From Actinomycetota bacterium (GTDB lineage Bacteria; Actinomycetota; Acidimicrobiia; Spongiisociales; UBA5794), in NCBI GenBank assembly GCA_003648875.1, contig QMQC01000069.1, positions 1 to 7,882 of the forward strand: 7,882 nt of DNA. The letters are read 5' to 3'. Position 1 is the first letter of the stretch. Every line of letters starts with the position of its first letter. The position numbers and the translations under genes were made by a program. Shown here piece after piece: positions 1 to 5,495 of the stretch. A model generated the notes under the pieces. It saw only the letters and a program-made list of their open reading frames with translations, was not told the DNA's origin and searched no databases.

Positions 1-103
1 CACGATCGGGGGTCCTCTGAGCCCAGTCGCGCACCCTCCACGCGACCGAAGGGAACGCGTCCGTCAGATCCGGTATCGCTACCTGGTCAAGAGTCGTCGT
101 CAT
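1..103 (-). CDS. Partial N-terminus, probable AMP-dependent acyl-CoA synthetase (runs off left edge)
   Basis: Reading the minus strand from an ATG at 103-101 gives 34 uninterrupted codons to the window edge, beginning MTTTLDQVAIPDL and ending RVRDWAQRTPDR. The pattern of a hydrophobic/basic helix followed by 'TPDR' is typical of the start of ANL-superfamily acyl-CoA and fatty-acid ligases, where it precedes the first strand of the adenylation domain. Such enzymes activate a carboxylic acid with ATP and CoA in the cytoplasm. A purine-rich GGAGAG lies 2 bases before the ATG, and its GGAG core is 4 bases away, so this start is plausible. The gene is divergent from a thiolase, which fits fatty or aromatic acid catabolism. 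Only 34 residues are visible and no catalytic motif is included, so the family call is an inference from a short N-terminal signature. The frame is more secure than the function. Confidence 0.5.
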   Translation of the reverse strand, partial: MTTTLDQVAIPDLTDAFPSVAWRVRDWAQRTPDR

Positions 104-140
104 AGCTCTCCAGGGTCTCAGCCATCTAGAAGGTGCAACG

Positions 141-169
141 AACTTAGACGAATCGGAACGCCTTGTCTT
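141..169 (-). promoter_or_regulatory. Possible promoter for the leftward acyl-CoA ligase-like gene
   Basis: On the minus strand, AAGACA (169-164) and TAAGTT (146-141) are separated by 17 bases. They resemble -35 and -10 elements, with 4/6 and 3/6 matches to TTGACA and TATAAT. Transcription would begin near 134 and leave a leader of about 30 bases containing the GGAGAG ribosome binding site. The 190-211 palindrome lies about 20 bases upstream of the -35. The matches are weak, so this is a low-confidence proposal. Confidence 0.25.
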
Positions 170-189
170 GTCGATGCACCTTTCCGTAG

Positions 190-211
190 CGTAAGAATGG
201 TCATTCTTGCG
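190..211. promoter_or_regulatory. Palindromic operator candidate AAGAATG-GT-CATTCTT
   Basis: Bases 193-199 (AAGAATG) and 202-208 (CATTCTT) are perfect inverted repeats around a GT centre. The symmetry continues to 190 and 211, giving 10-base arms with one mismatched pair (T192 against G209). A long symmetric arm with a 2-base centre suits a dimeric helix-turn-helix repressor such as a TetR-family protein, and repressors of that class commonly control acyl-CoA metabolism genes. No T-tract follows on either strand, so it is not a terminator. Regulator and target are inferred only from position between two acyl-CoA genes. Confidence 0.5.
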
Positions 212-250
212 TTCCCCGATGTGGGTCTGAGACTCGATGCGAACGCGATA

Positions 251-266
251 TTCACCAATCGGTGAA
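251..266. repeat. Short inverted repeat TTCACC-AATC-GGTGAA
   Basis: Perfect 6-base arms flank a 4-base AATC centre, 39 bases to the right of the larger palindrome. It could be a second operator or a small hairpin. Arms of this length also arise by chance, so I list it as a repeat only. Confidence 0.35.
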
Positions 267-476
267 CGACAAGAACTGGATCGGGCAGCGATGCAATTCC
301 CGCCGTGTTCCCTCAGGTCACGTGAAGATCCGAGTGTGCGACAGATTGATTGACGAGCAGCGCTCCGAATTGAACCGGTCGTCTGTCGCGCAAGGGAGAG
401 GAGTGACCGATCCGTTGTCCGAACTGTCAACCGAGAACCGACATCGGACAGCCGCACTCCGAATCCGAACGCCGAT

Positions 477-482
477 TACAAT
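477..482 (+). promoter_or_regulatory. -10 box TACAAT of a probable leaderless thiolase transcript
   Basis: TACAAT matches the TATAAT consensus at five of six positions and lies six bases before the thiolase ATG, so transcription would start at or next to the A of the start codon. No Shine-Dalgarno sequence is present (the bases before ATG are TCCCCC), which agrees with a leaderless mRNA. No good -35 hexamer is visible about 17 bases upstream (GCACTC at 454-459). The identical hexamer sits 7 bases before the htrA ATG. Confidence 0.5.
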
Positions 483-488
483 TCCCCC

Positions 489-1703
489 ATGTCCAATGCC
501 TTCCTCCTGAACTACGTCCGCACCCCTATTGGTCGCTTTGCGGGCGCTCTTGCTCCTGTGCGATCAGACGATCTCGCTGCACTCACCATGACGACGGTCG
601 TGGCCAGCGCAGGCATCGATCCGGCGTCCATTGACGAGATCTACTACGGAGACGCGAACCAGGCGGGAGAGGACAACCGCAACGTAGCGCGCATGTCTGC
701 ACTTCTGGCCGGACTCCCCGTCGAGGTGCCCGGCGCGACGGTGAATCGCCTCTGCGGTTCCGGCATGGAAGCGATCGGACTCGCAGCTCGGGCAGTCAGG
801 GTCGGAGCGGCGCAAGTAGTGCTTGCCGGTGGCGTCGAATCGATGAGCCGTGCACCAAAGGTCATGTCCAAGGCTTCGAACGCCTACGATCGCGCGGTCG
901 TGATGCACGACACAACGATCGGGTGGCGGTTCGTCAACCCGAAGATGCGCGAACGATTTGGCACAGACGAGATGCCCGGAACCGCCGAAAACGTTGCCGC
1001 GGACTTCGCCGTGTCGCGAGAGGATCAGGACGGTTTCGCGTATCGATCCCAGCAGAGGACAGCCAAGGCTCAGGCCGACGGCTTCTTCGCCGGCGAGATC
1101 GTGAACGTGGAGGTTCCAAGGCGCAGACAGGATCCCCTCGTAATCGATACGGACGAGCATCCCCGCCCAGAGACGACCTTGGAGAAGCTTGCCGGACTGA
1201 AACCGATATTCGAGAACGGCACCGTCACTGCCGGCAACGCGAGTGGTATCAATGATGGCGCTGCGGCAGCGCTCGTTGTGTCTGACTCTGTTCTTGAACG
1301 ACTCGGCGCAACGCCGATGGCGAGGATCCTCGGCATGGCCACCGCTGGCGTTCCGCCACGGATCATGGGGATCGGCCCGGTTCCGGCTACGAACAAACTG
1401 CTCGAACGCCTCGACATGGCCCTCGGCGACTTCGGTGCGATCGAACTGAACGAAGCCTTCGCTTCCCAGTCTCTGGCGTGCCTGCGCGAGCTTGGACTGC
1501 CCGACGACGCCGACCACGTGAATCCGAACGGAGGAGCGATCGCGATCGGCCACCCCCTCGGTATGACGGGCGCACGTCTGGTCGGAACAGTCGCACGCGA
1601 GATGGACAAACGCGACGAACGCTACGGCTTGGCAACCATGTGCATCGGCGTCGGCCAGGGTATCGCCATGGCGCTCGAGCGCGTCGCGTGCGCCCGTGGC
1701 TGA
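489..1703 (+). CDS. Acetyl-CoA C-acyltransferase (thiolase), PcaF-like
   Basis: This 404-residue protein is a full-length degradative-type thiolase. It carries out CoA-dependent cleavage of a 3-oxoacyl-CoA into acetyl-CoA and a shortened acyl-CoA in the cytoplasm. All family landmarks are in place: nucleophile Cys89 in VNRLCGSG, the NEAFA motif at 321-325, His355 in NPNGGAIAIGHPLG, and the second catalytic Cys385 in MCIGVGQG. The segments QAGEDNRNVARM (about 58-69), DTTIGWRFVNP (141-151) and RIMGIGPVPA (291-300) closely resemble beta-ketoadipyl-CoA thiolases (PcaF/PaaJ type), so the substrate may be an aromatic-derived 3-oxoadipyl-CoA. An ordinary fatty-acid thiolase is the alternative. The ATG start is supported by the conserved N-terminal 'VRTPIGRF' close behind it and a TACAAT box six bases upstream. 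Its last codons overlap the next gene, and it is divergent from an acyl-CoA ligase-like gene. Confidence 0.95.
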   Translation: MSNAFLLNYVRTPIGRFAGALAPVRSDDLAALTMTTVVASAGIDPASIDEIYYGDANQAGEDNRNVARMSALLAGLPVEVPGATVNRLCGSGMEAIGLAARAVRVGAAQVVLAGGVESMSRAPKVMSKASNAYDRAVVMHDTTIGWRFVNPKMRERFGTDEMPGTAENVAADFAVSREDQDGFAYRSQQRTAKAQADGFFAGEIVNVEVPRRRQDPLVIDTDEHPRPETTLEKLAGLKPIFENGTVTAGNASGINDGAAAALVVSDSVLERLGATPMARILGMATAGVPPRIMGIGPVPATNKLLERLDMALGDFGAIELNEAFASQSLACLRELGLPDDADHVNPNGGAIAIGHPLGMTGARLVGTVAREMDKRDERYGLATMCIGVGQGIAMALERVACARG

Positions 1704-2307
1704 CCGCACAGACCTCGTTGCACTCATCGAGAGTCCTCCCCTGTTTCTCGACCACACCGATCCGGTACTTCGGAGGATGGCCATCACAGCGCTCAGCAGC
1801 GAATCCTGCAACGAGCTATTCGACGCCGTCGCAGCTCTGCTCGGCGACGAGAACGACTTTGTTCGAGCTGCAGCTGCAGAGAAGCTCGGAGAGTGCGGAG
1901 TTCGGGCCCTCGATCATCTTTCCAAGGCCGCCGACGACCCCGAGCCAAAGGTGCGCGAAGCAGTAGCAACCGCCTACGGAGAACTGTCAGATCCCTCAGC
2001 CATCAGTTGGCTGATCCTCGTTGGCAACGACGATGCGGACCGCACCGTCAAGGAAGCCGCAGTCGCAGCGCTCGGAGCCATCGGTGACGAATCTGCGATC
2101 GACGCGTTACTCGGTTTCATCTCCTCAGGACCACCCCAGGTTCGCAGACGTGCGATCGCGGCCATCACCGTATTCGACGATCCCCGCATCGAACCAGCCA
2201 TCCAACGCGCAGCTCTCGACCGAAACCCGGGCGTCCGCGAAGCCGCTGAGATGGTTGTCGGTAAGCAGTTGGCAGTTCACAGTGTCGGACGACGGAAAGA
2301 GAACTGA
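1696..2307 (+). CDS. HEAT-repeat (PBS lyase-type) protein
   Basis: The 203-residue product is almost entirely HEAT-like helical repeats, about five or six units of 28-34 residues starting near residues 22, 51, 85, 118, 148 and 178. The recurring core is a charged turn followed by VR-x-AAxxxLGE, for example DFVRAAAAEKLGE at 54-66 and VREAVATAYGEL at 86-97. There is no signal peptide, membrane segment or catalytic motif, so a cytoplasmic protein-binding scaffold is likely. The partner is unknown. The start is GTG, overlapping the thiolase by 8 bases (1696-1703) in another frame. The first in-frame ATG (codon 28) would cut into the first repeat. No ribosome binding site precedes the GTG, which points to translational coupling with the thiolase. 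Some bacterial HEAT proteins of this look act as lyases or chaperones for bilin or cofactor attachment, but nothing here supports that role. Confidence 0.85.
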   Translation: MADRTDLVALIESPPLFLDHTDPVLRRMAITALSSESCNELFDAVAALLGDENDFVRAAAAEKLGECGVRALDHLSKAADDPEPKVREAVATAYGELSDPSAISWLILVGNDDADRTVKEAAVAALGAIGDESAIDALLGFISSGPPQVRRRAIAAITVFDDPRIEPAIQRAALDRNPGVREAAEMVVGKQLAVHSVGRRKEN

Positions 2308-2318
2308 AGACTTTAGAC

Positions 2319-2336
2319 GGGCGGCGCTAGCCGCCC
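2319..2336. terminator. Hairpin between convergent genes, possible bidirectional terminator
   Basis: GGGCGGC (2319-2325) and GCCGCCC (2330-2336) form a perfect 7-base GC stem with a GCTA loop. It lies 12 bases after the HEAT gene stop. The moaE stop codon and its last two glycine codons are inside it. The position between converging genes suits termination from both sides. No T-run follows on either strand, so it would be an imperfect intrinsic terminator, or an RNA-end stabiliser used with Rho. Confidence 0.5.
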
Positions 2337-2776
2337 TCCTCGACCCATTCGGCTCCGCCGGGCCAGTGCTCCTTCTTCCATATCGGGACACGGAACTTGA
2401 GCTCGTCGATGACATAGCGGCAGGCATCGAAGCTGTCCTTGCGGTGGGCGCTCGACACTGCAACACATACGGCAGACTCCCCCACTTCAAGGGAGCCCAC
2501 CCTGTGCACGGCCGCGACCTTCAGGATCGGCCAGCGTCCGAACGCCTCTTGCACGATCTCGACGATCTTCTCCTTGACGACTTCTCCGTAGGCCTCGTAT
2601 TCGAGGCGGCTCACGTCGGCTCGGCCCGGTGAATGATCTCGAACGGACCCGTTGAACACAACGGAACTTCCGGCCCGCGGATCGGAAACGAACTCAGCGA
2701 GAGCTCTCACATCGATTCGCTCGGCCGTTATGTCGACCAGAACGGATTCTTGGGCCGCTAGAGACTCTTCGTTCAT
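2327..2776 (-). CDS. moaE: Molybdopterin synthase catalytic (large) subunit MoaE
   Basis: From ATG 2776-2774 the product is 149 residues, the usual MoaE length. MoaE pairs with thiocarboxylated MoaD to convert cyclic pyranopterin monophosphate (precursor Z) to molybdopterin during molybdenum cofactor synthesis in the cytoplasm. The family motifs appear in order: SDPRAGSSVVFNGSVRDH (31-48, with Arg46), LEYEAY (58-63), HRVGSLEVGE (91-100), SSAHR (108-112), and IDELKFRVPIWKKE (123-136), which contains the active-site lysines Lys127 and Lys134. An in-frame ATG at 2830 would add 18 unconserved residues and overlap htrA. The inner start is preferred because GGTGAT, complementary to the 16S 3' end, lies three bases before it. 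No moaD or other molybdenum cofactor gene is visible. The gene converges on the HEAT gene and is divergent from htrA. Confidence 0.93.
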   Translation of the reverse strand: MNEESLAAQESVLVDITAERIDVRALAEFVSDPRAGSSVVFNGSVRDHSPGRADVSRLEYEAYGEVVKEKIVEIVQEAFGRWPILKVAAVHRVGSLEVGESAVCVAVSSAHRKDSFDACRYVIDELKFRVPIWKKEHWPGGAEWVEEGG

Positions 2777-2781
2777 ACAAT
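2776..2781 (+). promoter_or_regulatory. -10 box TACAAT of a probable leaderless htrA transcript
   Basis: TACAAT ends seven bases before the htrA ATG at 2789, so the predicted first transcribed base is the A of the start codon. There is no Shine-Dalgarno sequence in front of htrA (ATCACCATC precedes ATG). The first T of the box is also the complement of the first base of the moaE start codon. A weak TTGGGC is present at 2750-2755, but the 20-base spacer is long for a -35. Confidence 0.5.
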
Positions 2782-2785
2782 CACC
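2780..2785 (-). promoter_or_regulatory. Ribosome binding site GGTGAT that decides the moaE start
   Basis: On the minus strand GGTGAT precedes the moaE ATG (2776) by TGT. It matches the GGTGAT part of the extended anti-SD complement AGGAGGTGATC. The longer frame starting at 2830 has no comparable site, which supports the shorter moaE protein. Confidence 0.45.
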
Positions 2786-2788
2786 ATC

Positions 2789-4279
2789 ATGCAAGAAGAT
2801 ACCCCCGAAGCAACCCCTTCGAATTCCCACGGTCCCGTCGAGTCAAACCGGAACGAAGACGGTGACATCGGCGTTGGTATGGACATGGAACCAACCGAGA
2901 CCCCCTCCACGGACGTTGGCGAGACACAAGCCTCCGACTCGACACCTCCGCAGAACATCGCCGCGCCCTCAGCCGACGCTCCGATCGAAACGGTGGTTGA
3001 GTCCTCGGGCGAGCCATTTGGCCTTTCCGATCCTCCGTTTGTGCCGTTCGTCTACGACGACACAAGTCCGGAAGGGACCACCGACACCCTTCCGGAACCG
3101 GTTTCGTCTCGAATCCAAAGCGAGTCCACGGGCGGCGGTTCGAATACCGCTCTCTTCCTGGCCGGCTCTCTCGTGGCCGGCATCCTCGGAGCCGTTCTGA
3201 CGGTCGGCGTCCTCGCAGCCACAGGGACGTTCGACGAGATAGAGGCAGCAGCCCCAACCACGACGATCGCAAACGCCGAGCAGGCCACCCAGGTTGTCGA
3301 GGTCGCACCACCTCAGATAATCAACGATCTCGGTGCCGCGGTCAACCCAACCGCTGTCGCGGCGAAGGCCCTCCCCTCCATCGTGACAATTACGGTCTTT
3401 GATGCCCCCGCGGACGAAGATTCGCCTGTCCTCGGCGTCGGCTCAGGCTCAGGTGTCGTAATTTCGGCTGAGGGTTACATCATCACCAATCACCATGTCA
3501 TCGAGGATGCCGACACGTTCTCGGTGATGTTCGAGGACGGCAGGGAATACGAAGCGACACTTGTCGGCAGCGATGACCTCATGGATCTTGCCGTGCTGCA
3601 GATCAGCGCGTCAGGACTTACACCAGTCGATTTCGGCGCGACGGAGCCGCTCAATGTCGGGGATCCAGCTGTTGCTATCGGTAATCCGCTTGGTCAGGAA
3701 GGTGGCGCATCCGTGACCGTCGGCGTCATCTCAGCCTTCGACCGTAGGGTCGATTTCGCGGACGACACCTTCCTGCACGGCATGATCCAGACCGATGCCG
3801 CCATCAACAGCGGTTCATCGGGAGGTGCGCTCTTCGACGCAGAGGGAAGACTCATCGGCATCACCAGCGCCATCGGCGTATCCCAGGCAGGACCGGAAGG
3901 AATCGGCTATGCAATCCCGATCGAACTCGTTGATCGCATCACTGCCGAGATCATCGAGACAGGCGACGTTGCTCATCCGTTCCTCGGTGTCAAGATCGGC
4001 ACCCACCTCGAGGAGGCAGATGACGGCGCGATCGTCCCATCGGGAGCGATCATCGACTCGATCGAGGGCACAGACTCTGCGGCCGGCATGGCCGGTCTCC
4101 AGCCAGGCGACGTCATCATTTCGATAGGCCGCAAGACGATTGACGATCAGACCGACCTCATCCTTGCCGTGCGCCTGTACCGTGTAGGTGACGAGGTCGA
4201 CTTCGTCGCGATACGCGAGGGCGAAACATTGTCCTTCTCGGTAATGATGGGACAGCGCCCGGCCGAATTCGGAGGCTGA
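2789..4279 (+). CDS. Membrane-anchored HtrA/DegP-like serine protease with PDZ domain
   Basis: This 496-residue protein begins with about 118 acidic, Pro/Ser/Thr-rich and probably disordered residues. One membrane helix follows (about 119-146, TALFLAGSLVAGILGAV...), then a linker, a trypsin-like domain (about 190-385) and one PDZ domain (about 395-490). The catalytic triad is visible: His236 in TNHHVIED, Asp266 in MDLAVL, and Ser344 in NSGSSGGALF. The usual GNSGG reads GSSGG, a mild substitution. The PDZ includes PFLGVKIG (397-404) and AGLQPGDVIISIG (435-447). HtrA proteins degrade or refold damaged proteins. With a cytoplasmic N-terminus and no signal peptidase site, this one should face the outside of the cytoplasmic membrane, as in the HtrA/PepD proteins of actinomycetes. 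The ATG start is supported by a TACAAT box seven bases before it. The next gene follows after six bases, so the two probably share a transcript. Confidence 0.95.
   Translation: MQEDTPEATPSNSHGPVESNRNEDGDIGVGMDMEPTETPSTDVGETQASDSTPPQNIAAPSADAPIETVVESSGEPFGLSDPPFVPFVYDDTSPEGTTDTLPEPVSSRIQSESTGGGSNTALFLAGSLVAGILGAVLTVGVLAATGTFDEIEAAAPTTTIANAEQATQVVEVAPPQIINDLGAAVNPTAVAAKALPSIVTITVFDAPADEDSPVLGVGSGSGVVISAEGYIITNHHVIEDADTFSVMFEDGREYEATLVGSDDLMDLAVLQISASGLTPVDFGATEPLNVGDPAVAIGNPLGQEGGASVTVGVISAFDRRVDFADDTFLHGMIQTDAAINSGSSGGALFDAEGRLIGITSAIGVSQAGPEGIGYAIPIELVDRITAEIIETGDVAHPFLGVKIGTHLEEADDGAIVPSGAIIDSIEGTDSAAGMAGLQPGDVIISIGRKTIDDQTDLILAVRLYRVGDEVDFVAIREGETLSFSVMMGQRPAEFGG
2796..2801 (-). promoter_or_regulatory. 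Possible -10 box TATCTT for moaE
   Basis: On the minus strand TATCTT lies 19 bases before the moaE ATG and would give a leader of about 12 bases that contains GGTGAT. It falls inside the first codons of htrA, so the moaE promoter would overlap the htrA coding start. This is a single-motif match and therefore tentative. Confidence 0.25.
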
Positions 4280-4285
4280 GCCACG

Positions 4286-5419
4286 ATGTACGGGATGGAA
4301 GAGGAAGGACTCTTCGAACAGCTCTTCAAGATGCTCCAGTCCTCAGGCCCTGTCAATTGGAAGTTCGCTCGCGAGGTGACAAAGAGCCTTGCGGGTCAGC
4401 AGCAACCGATCGAGCCCTCCGTGGCGGAGGAGTATCGCGAACTCGCCCATGTAGCTGAGGTGCGGATCTCGTCCGTTGCGGAACTTCCGTCTCCTGAGCC
4501 GGGTGAGCTGAATCCGACGGATCGAGCCACATGGGCTGCAGAGAACCAGCAGTCATTCCGCGTACTCGTCGAACCACTTGGAGACAAACTCTCAGGCCTC
4601 ACTGACATCGGTGGCATGCCGGGCATGGGCGACATGGGCGACATGGGAGCCATTCTCGCTCCCCTTGGACCTGCCCTCCTTGGGATGCAGGCGGGGACGA
4701 TGGTTGGTTTCATGGCACACCGCGCCCTCGGCCAGTTCGACACGGGAATCCCAGCCATGGATCACGACCGACCCTATGTCATCGTCCCGAACCTCAACGA
4801 CTTCGCTATCGACCACGGCATCGATCACAGGCAGATTCGCCTGTGGGGAACCCTCCATGAGGTTGCGTTCCATAGGATCATGGCTGTCGAGTGGGTCAGA
4901 GGCCGATTCGTCGAACTCATCACGGCTTTCTATGACAACGTCGAGATCGATACTTCTGATCTACTGGGGAAGCTCACGGGAATGAGCGACCCGATGGAGC
5001 TACAAAGGATGCTCGGCGAGGGTGAGGATCCCGCAGGTCTGATCCGGGCGACGGCCGATCCAAGACGTCTTGCGGACGTGCAAGCCTTCACTGCATTCAT
5101 CGAGGGATACGCCGATCGAATAGTCCGTATCGCTGGCAGGGAATTGCTCCCGAACATCGATCGCATCGAGGAGGCGTACAACCTGCGTCGCAGCGAACCG
5201 GACAAGACAGAACAGTTCCTCCAGCAGTTCGCCGGCCTGAAACTCGAGAGGTGGCGCGCATCAGATGCAGCGCAATTCTGTGACGACGTCGTAGAACGCT
5301 GGGGAGAAGTATCCCTTGGCCGTGTTTGGGAAGCTCCGGAGAACATGCCGACGCTGGAGGAGCTCACTGATCCGATCGGTTGGAATGCGCGAGTCCTCCT
5401 GGACGAGACGACGCTCTAG
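4286..5419 (+). CDS. DUF2342-family zincin-like protein (putative zinc-dependent metalloprotease)
   Basis: The 377-residue product has the layout of the DUF2342 family of actinomycete proteins, annotated as putative hydrolases or zinc-dependent metalloproteases. An N-terminal helical part contains PVNWKFAREV (22-31). A Gly/Met-rich segment (110-121) leads into LGPALLGMQAGTMVGFMAHRALGQFD (127-152). The metal-site helix LHEVAFHRIMAVEWVR is at 190-205, FIEGYADRI at 271-279, and the tail GLKLERWRASDAAQFCDDVV at 317-336. In a standard HEXXH motif the second histidine would be at 195, but here that residue is Phe and a His sits one place later (196). Zinc binding and catalysis are therefore uncertain. 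The true function of the family is unknown to me. The ATG at 4286 has GGAGG at 4271-4275. The gene follows htrA by six bases, which suggests a joint role at the membrane or in protein turnover. No signal peptide is seen. Confidence 0.85.
   Translation: MYGMEEEGLFEQLFKMLQSSGPVNWKFAREVTKSLAGQQQPIEPSVAEEYRELAHVAEVRISSVAELPSPEPGELNPTDRATWAAENQQSFRVLVEPLGDKLSGLTDIGGMPGMGDMGDMGAILAPLGPALLGMQAGTMVGFMAHRALGQFDTGIPAMDHDRPYVIVPNLNDFAIDHGIDHRQIRLWGTLHEVAFHRIMAVEWVRGRFVELITAFYDNVEIDTSDLLGKLTGMSDPMELQRMLGEGEDPAGLIRATADPRRLADVQAFTAFIEGYADRIVRIAGRELLPNIDRIEEAYNLRRSEPDKTEQFLQQFAGLKLERWRASDAAQFCDDVVERWGEVSLGRVWEAPENMPTLEELTDPIGWNARVLLDETTL
4615..4650 (+). repeat. Imperfect 9-base tandem repeat within the DUF2342-like gene
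   Basis: Four consecutive 9-base units each begin with CATG. The second and third (CATGGGCGA at 4624 and 4633) are identical, and the first and fourth are variants. The array is in frame and encodes the Gly/Met stretch MPGMGDMGDMGA. It could expand or contract by one unit (three residues) without a frameshift. Confidence 0.7.
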
Positions 5420-5424
5420 AAATC

Positions 5425-5463
5425 AGACGGCGGATCGGTCGCTGCCCTCCCATACGGCCGTCT
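5425..5463 (+). terminator. Weak inverted repeat after the DUF2342-like gene
   Basis: AGACGGC (5425-5431) and GCCGTCT (5457-5463) are perfect 7-base inverted repeats with a 25-base loop, starting 6 bases after the stop codon. The following bases are TCCCC rather than a T-run. A terminator function is possible from position, but the loop is long and the evidence is thin. Confidence 0.25.
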
Positions 5464-5495
5464 TCCCCTCCGTCGTGCGTCGTCCGTGCTCTGCA

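Larger units (their letters stand above)
104..488. other. Divergent intergenic region, acyl-CoA ligase-like gene / thiolase
   Basis: This is 385 bases without a credible gene between two divergent start codons. It holds a strong palindrome at 190-211, a smaller one at 251-266, a TACAAT box just before the thiolase ATG, and a weak -35/-10 pair pointing left. The right half (about 300-480) is rich in short CCGA/CCGAA repeats of no clear meaning. An 82-codon frame from GTG 262 to 510 crosses it, but it has Arg/Ser-rich, unpatterned composition, no ribosome binding site, and overlaps the thiolase start. I do not regard it as coding. Confidence 0.6.

Noticed and set aside
262..510. 82-codon frame in the intergenic region, GTG start
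   Set aside because: No ribosome binding site, no patterned sequence, a start codon inside a palindrome, and overlap with the thiolase start and its -10 box.
564..1811. 415-codon open frame on the minus strand opposite the thiolase
   Set aside because: It lies antisense to a thiolase with every catalytic motif intact. Its translation is rich in His, Arg, Ser and Cys with no recognisable domain, as expected of a mirror frame in GC-rich DNA.
2021..2632. 203-codon plus-strand frame across the HEAT gene and moaE
   Set aside because: It runs through two well-supported genes and the hairpin between them, and its product has no domain pattern.
2777..2830. Longer moaE with start at 2830
   Set aside because: The extra 18 residues have no MoaE similarity, would overlap htrA, and lack a ribosome binding site as good as GGTGAT before 2776.
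2787..3311. 174-codon minus-strand frame opposite the htrA N-terminus
   Set aside because: Arg-rich low-information product opposite a low-complexity acidic coding segment. It could tempt one as an upstream neighbour of moaE but has no support.
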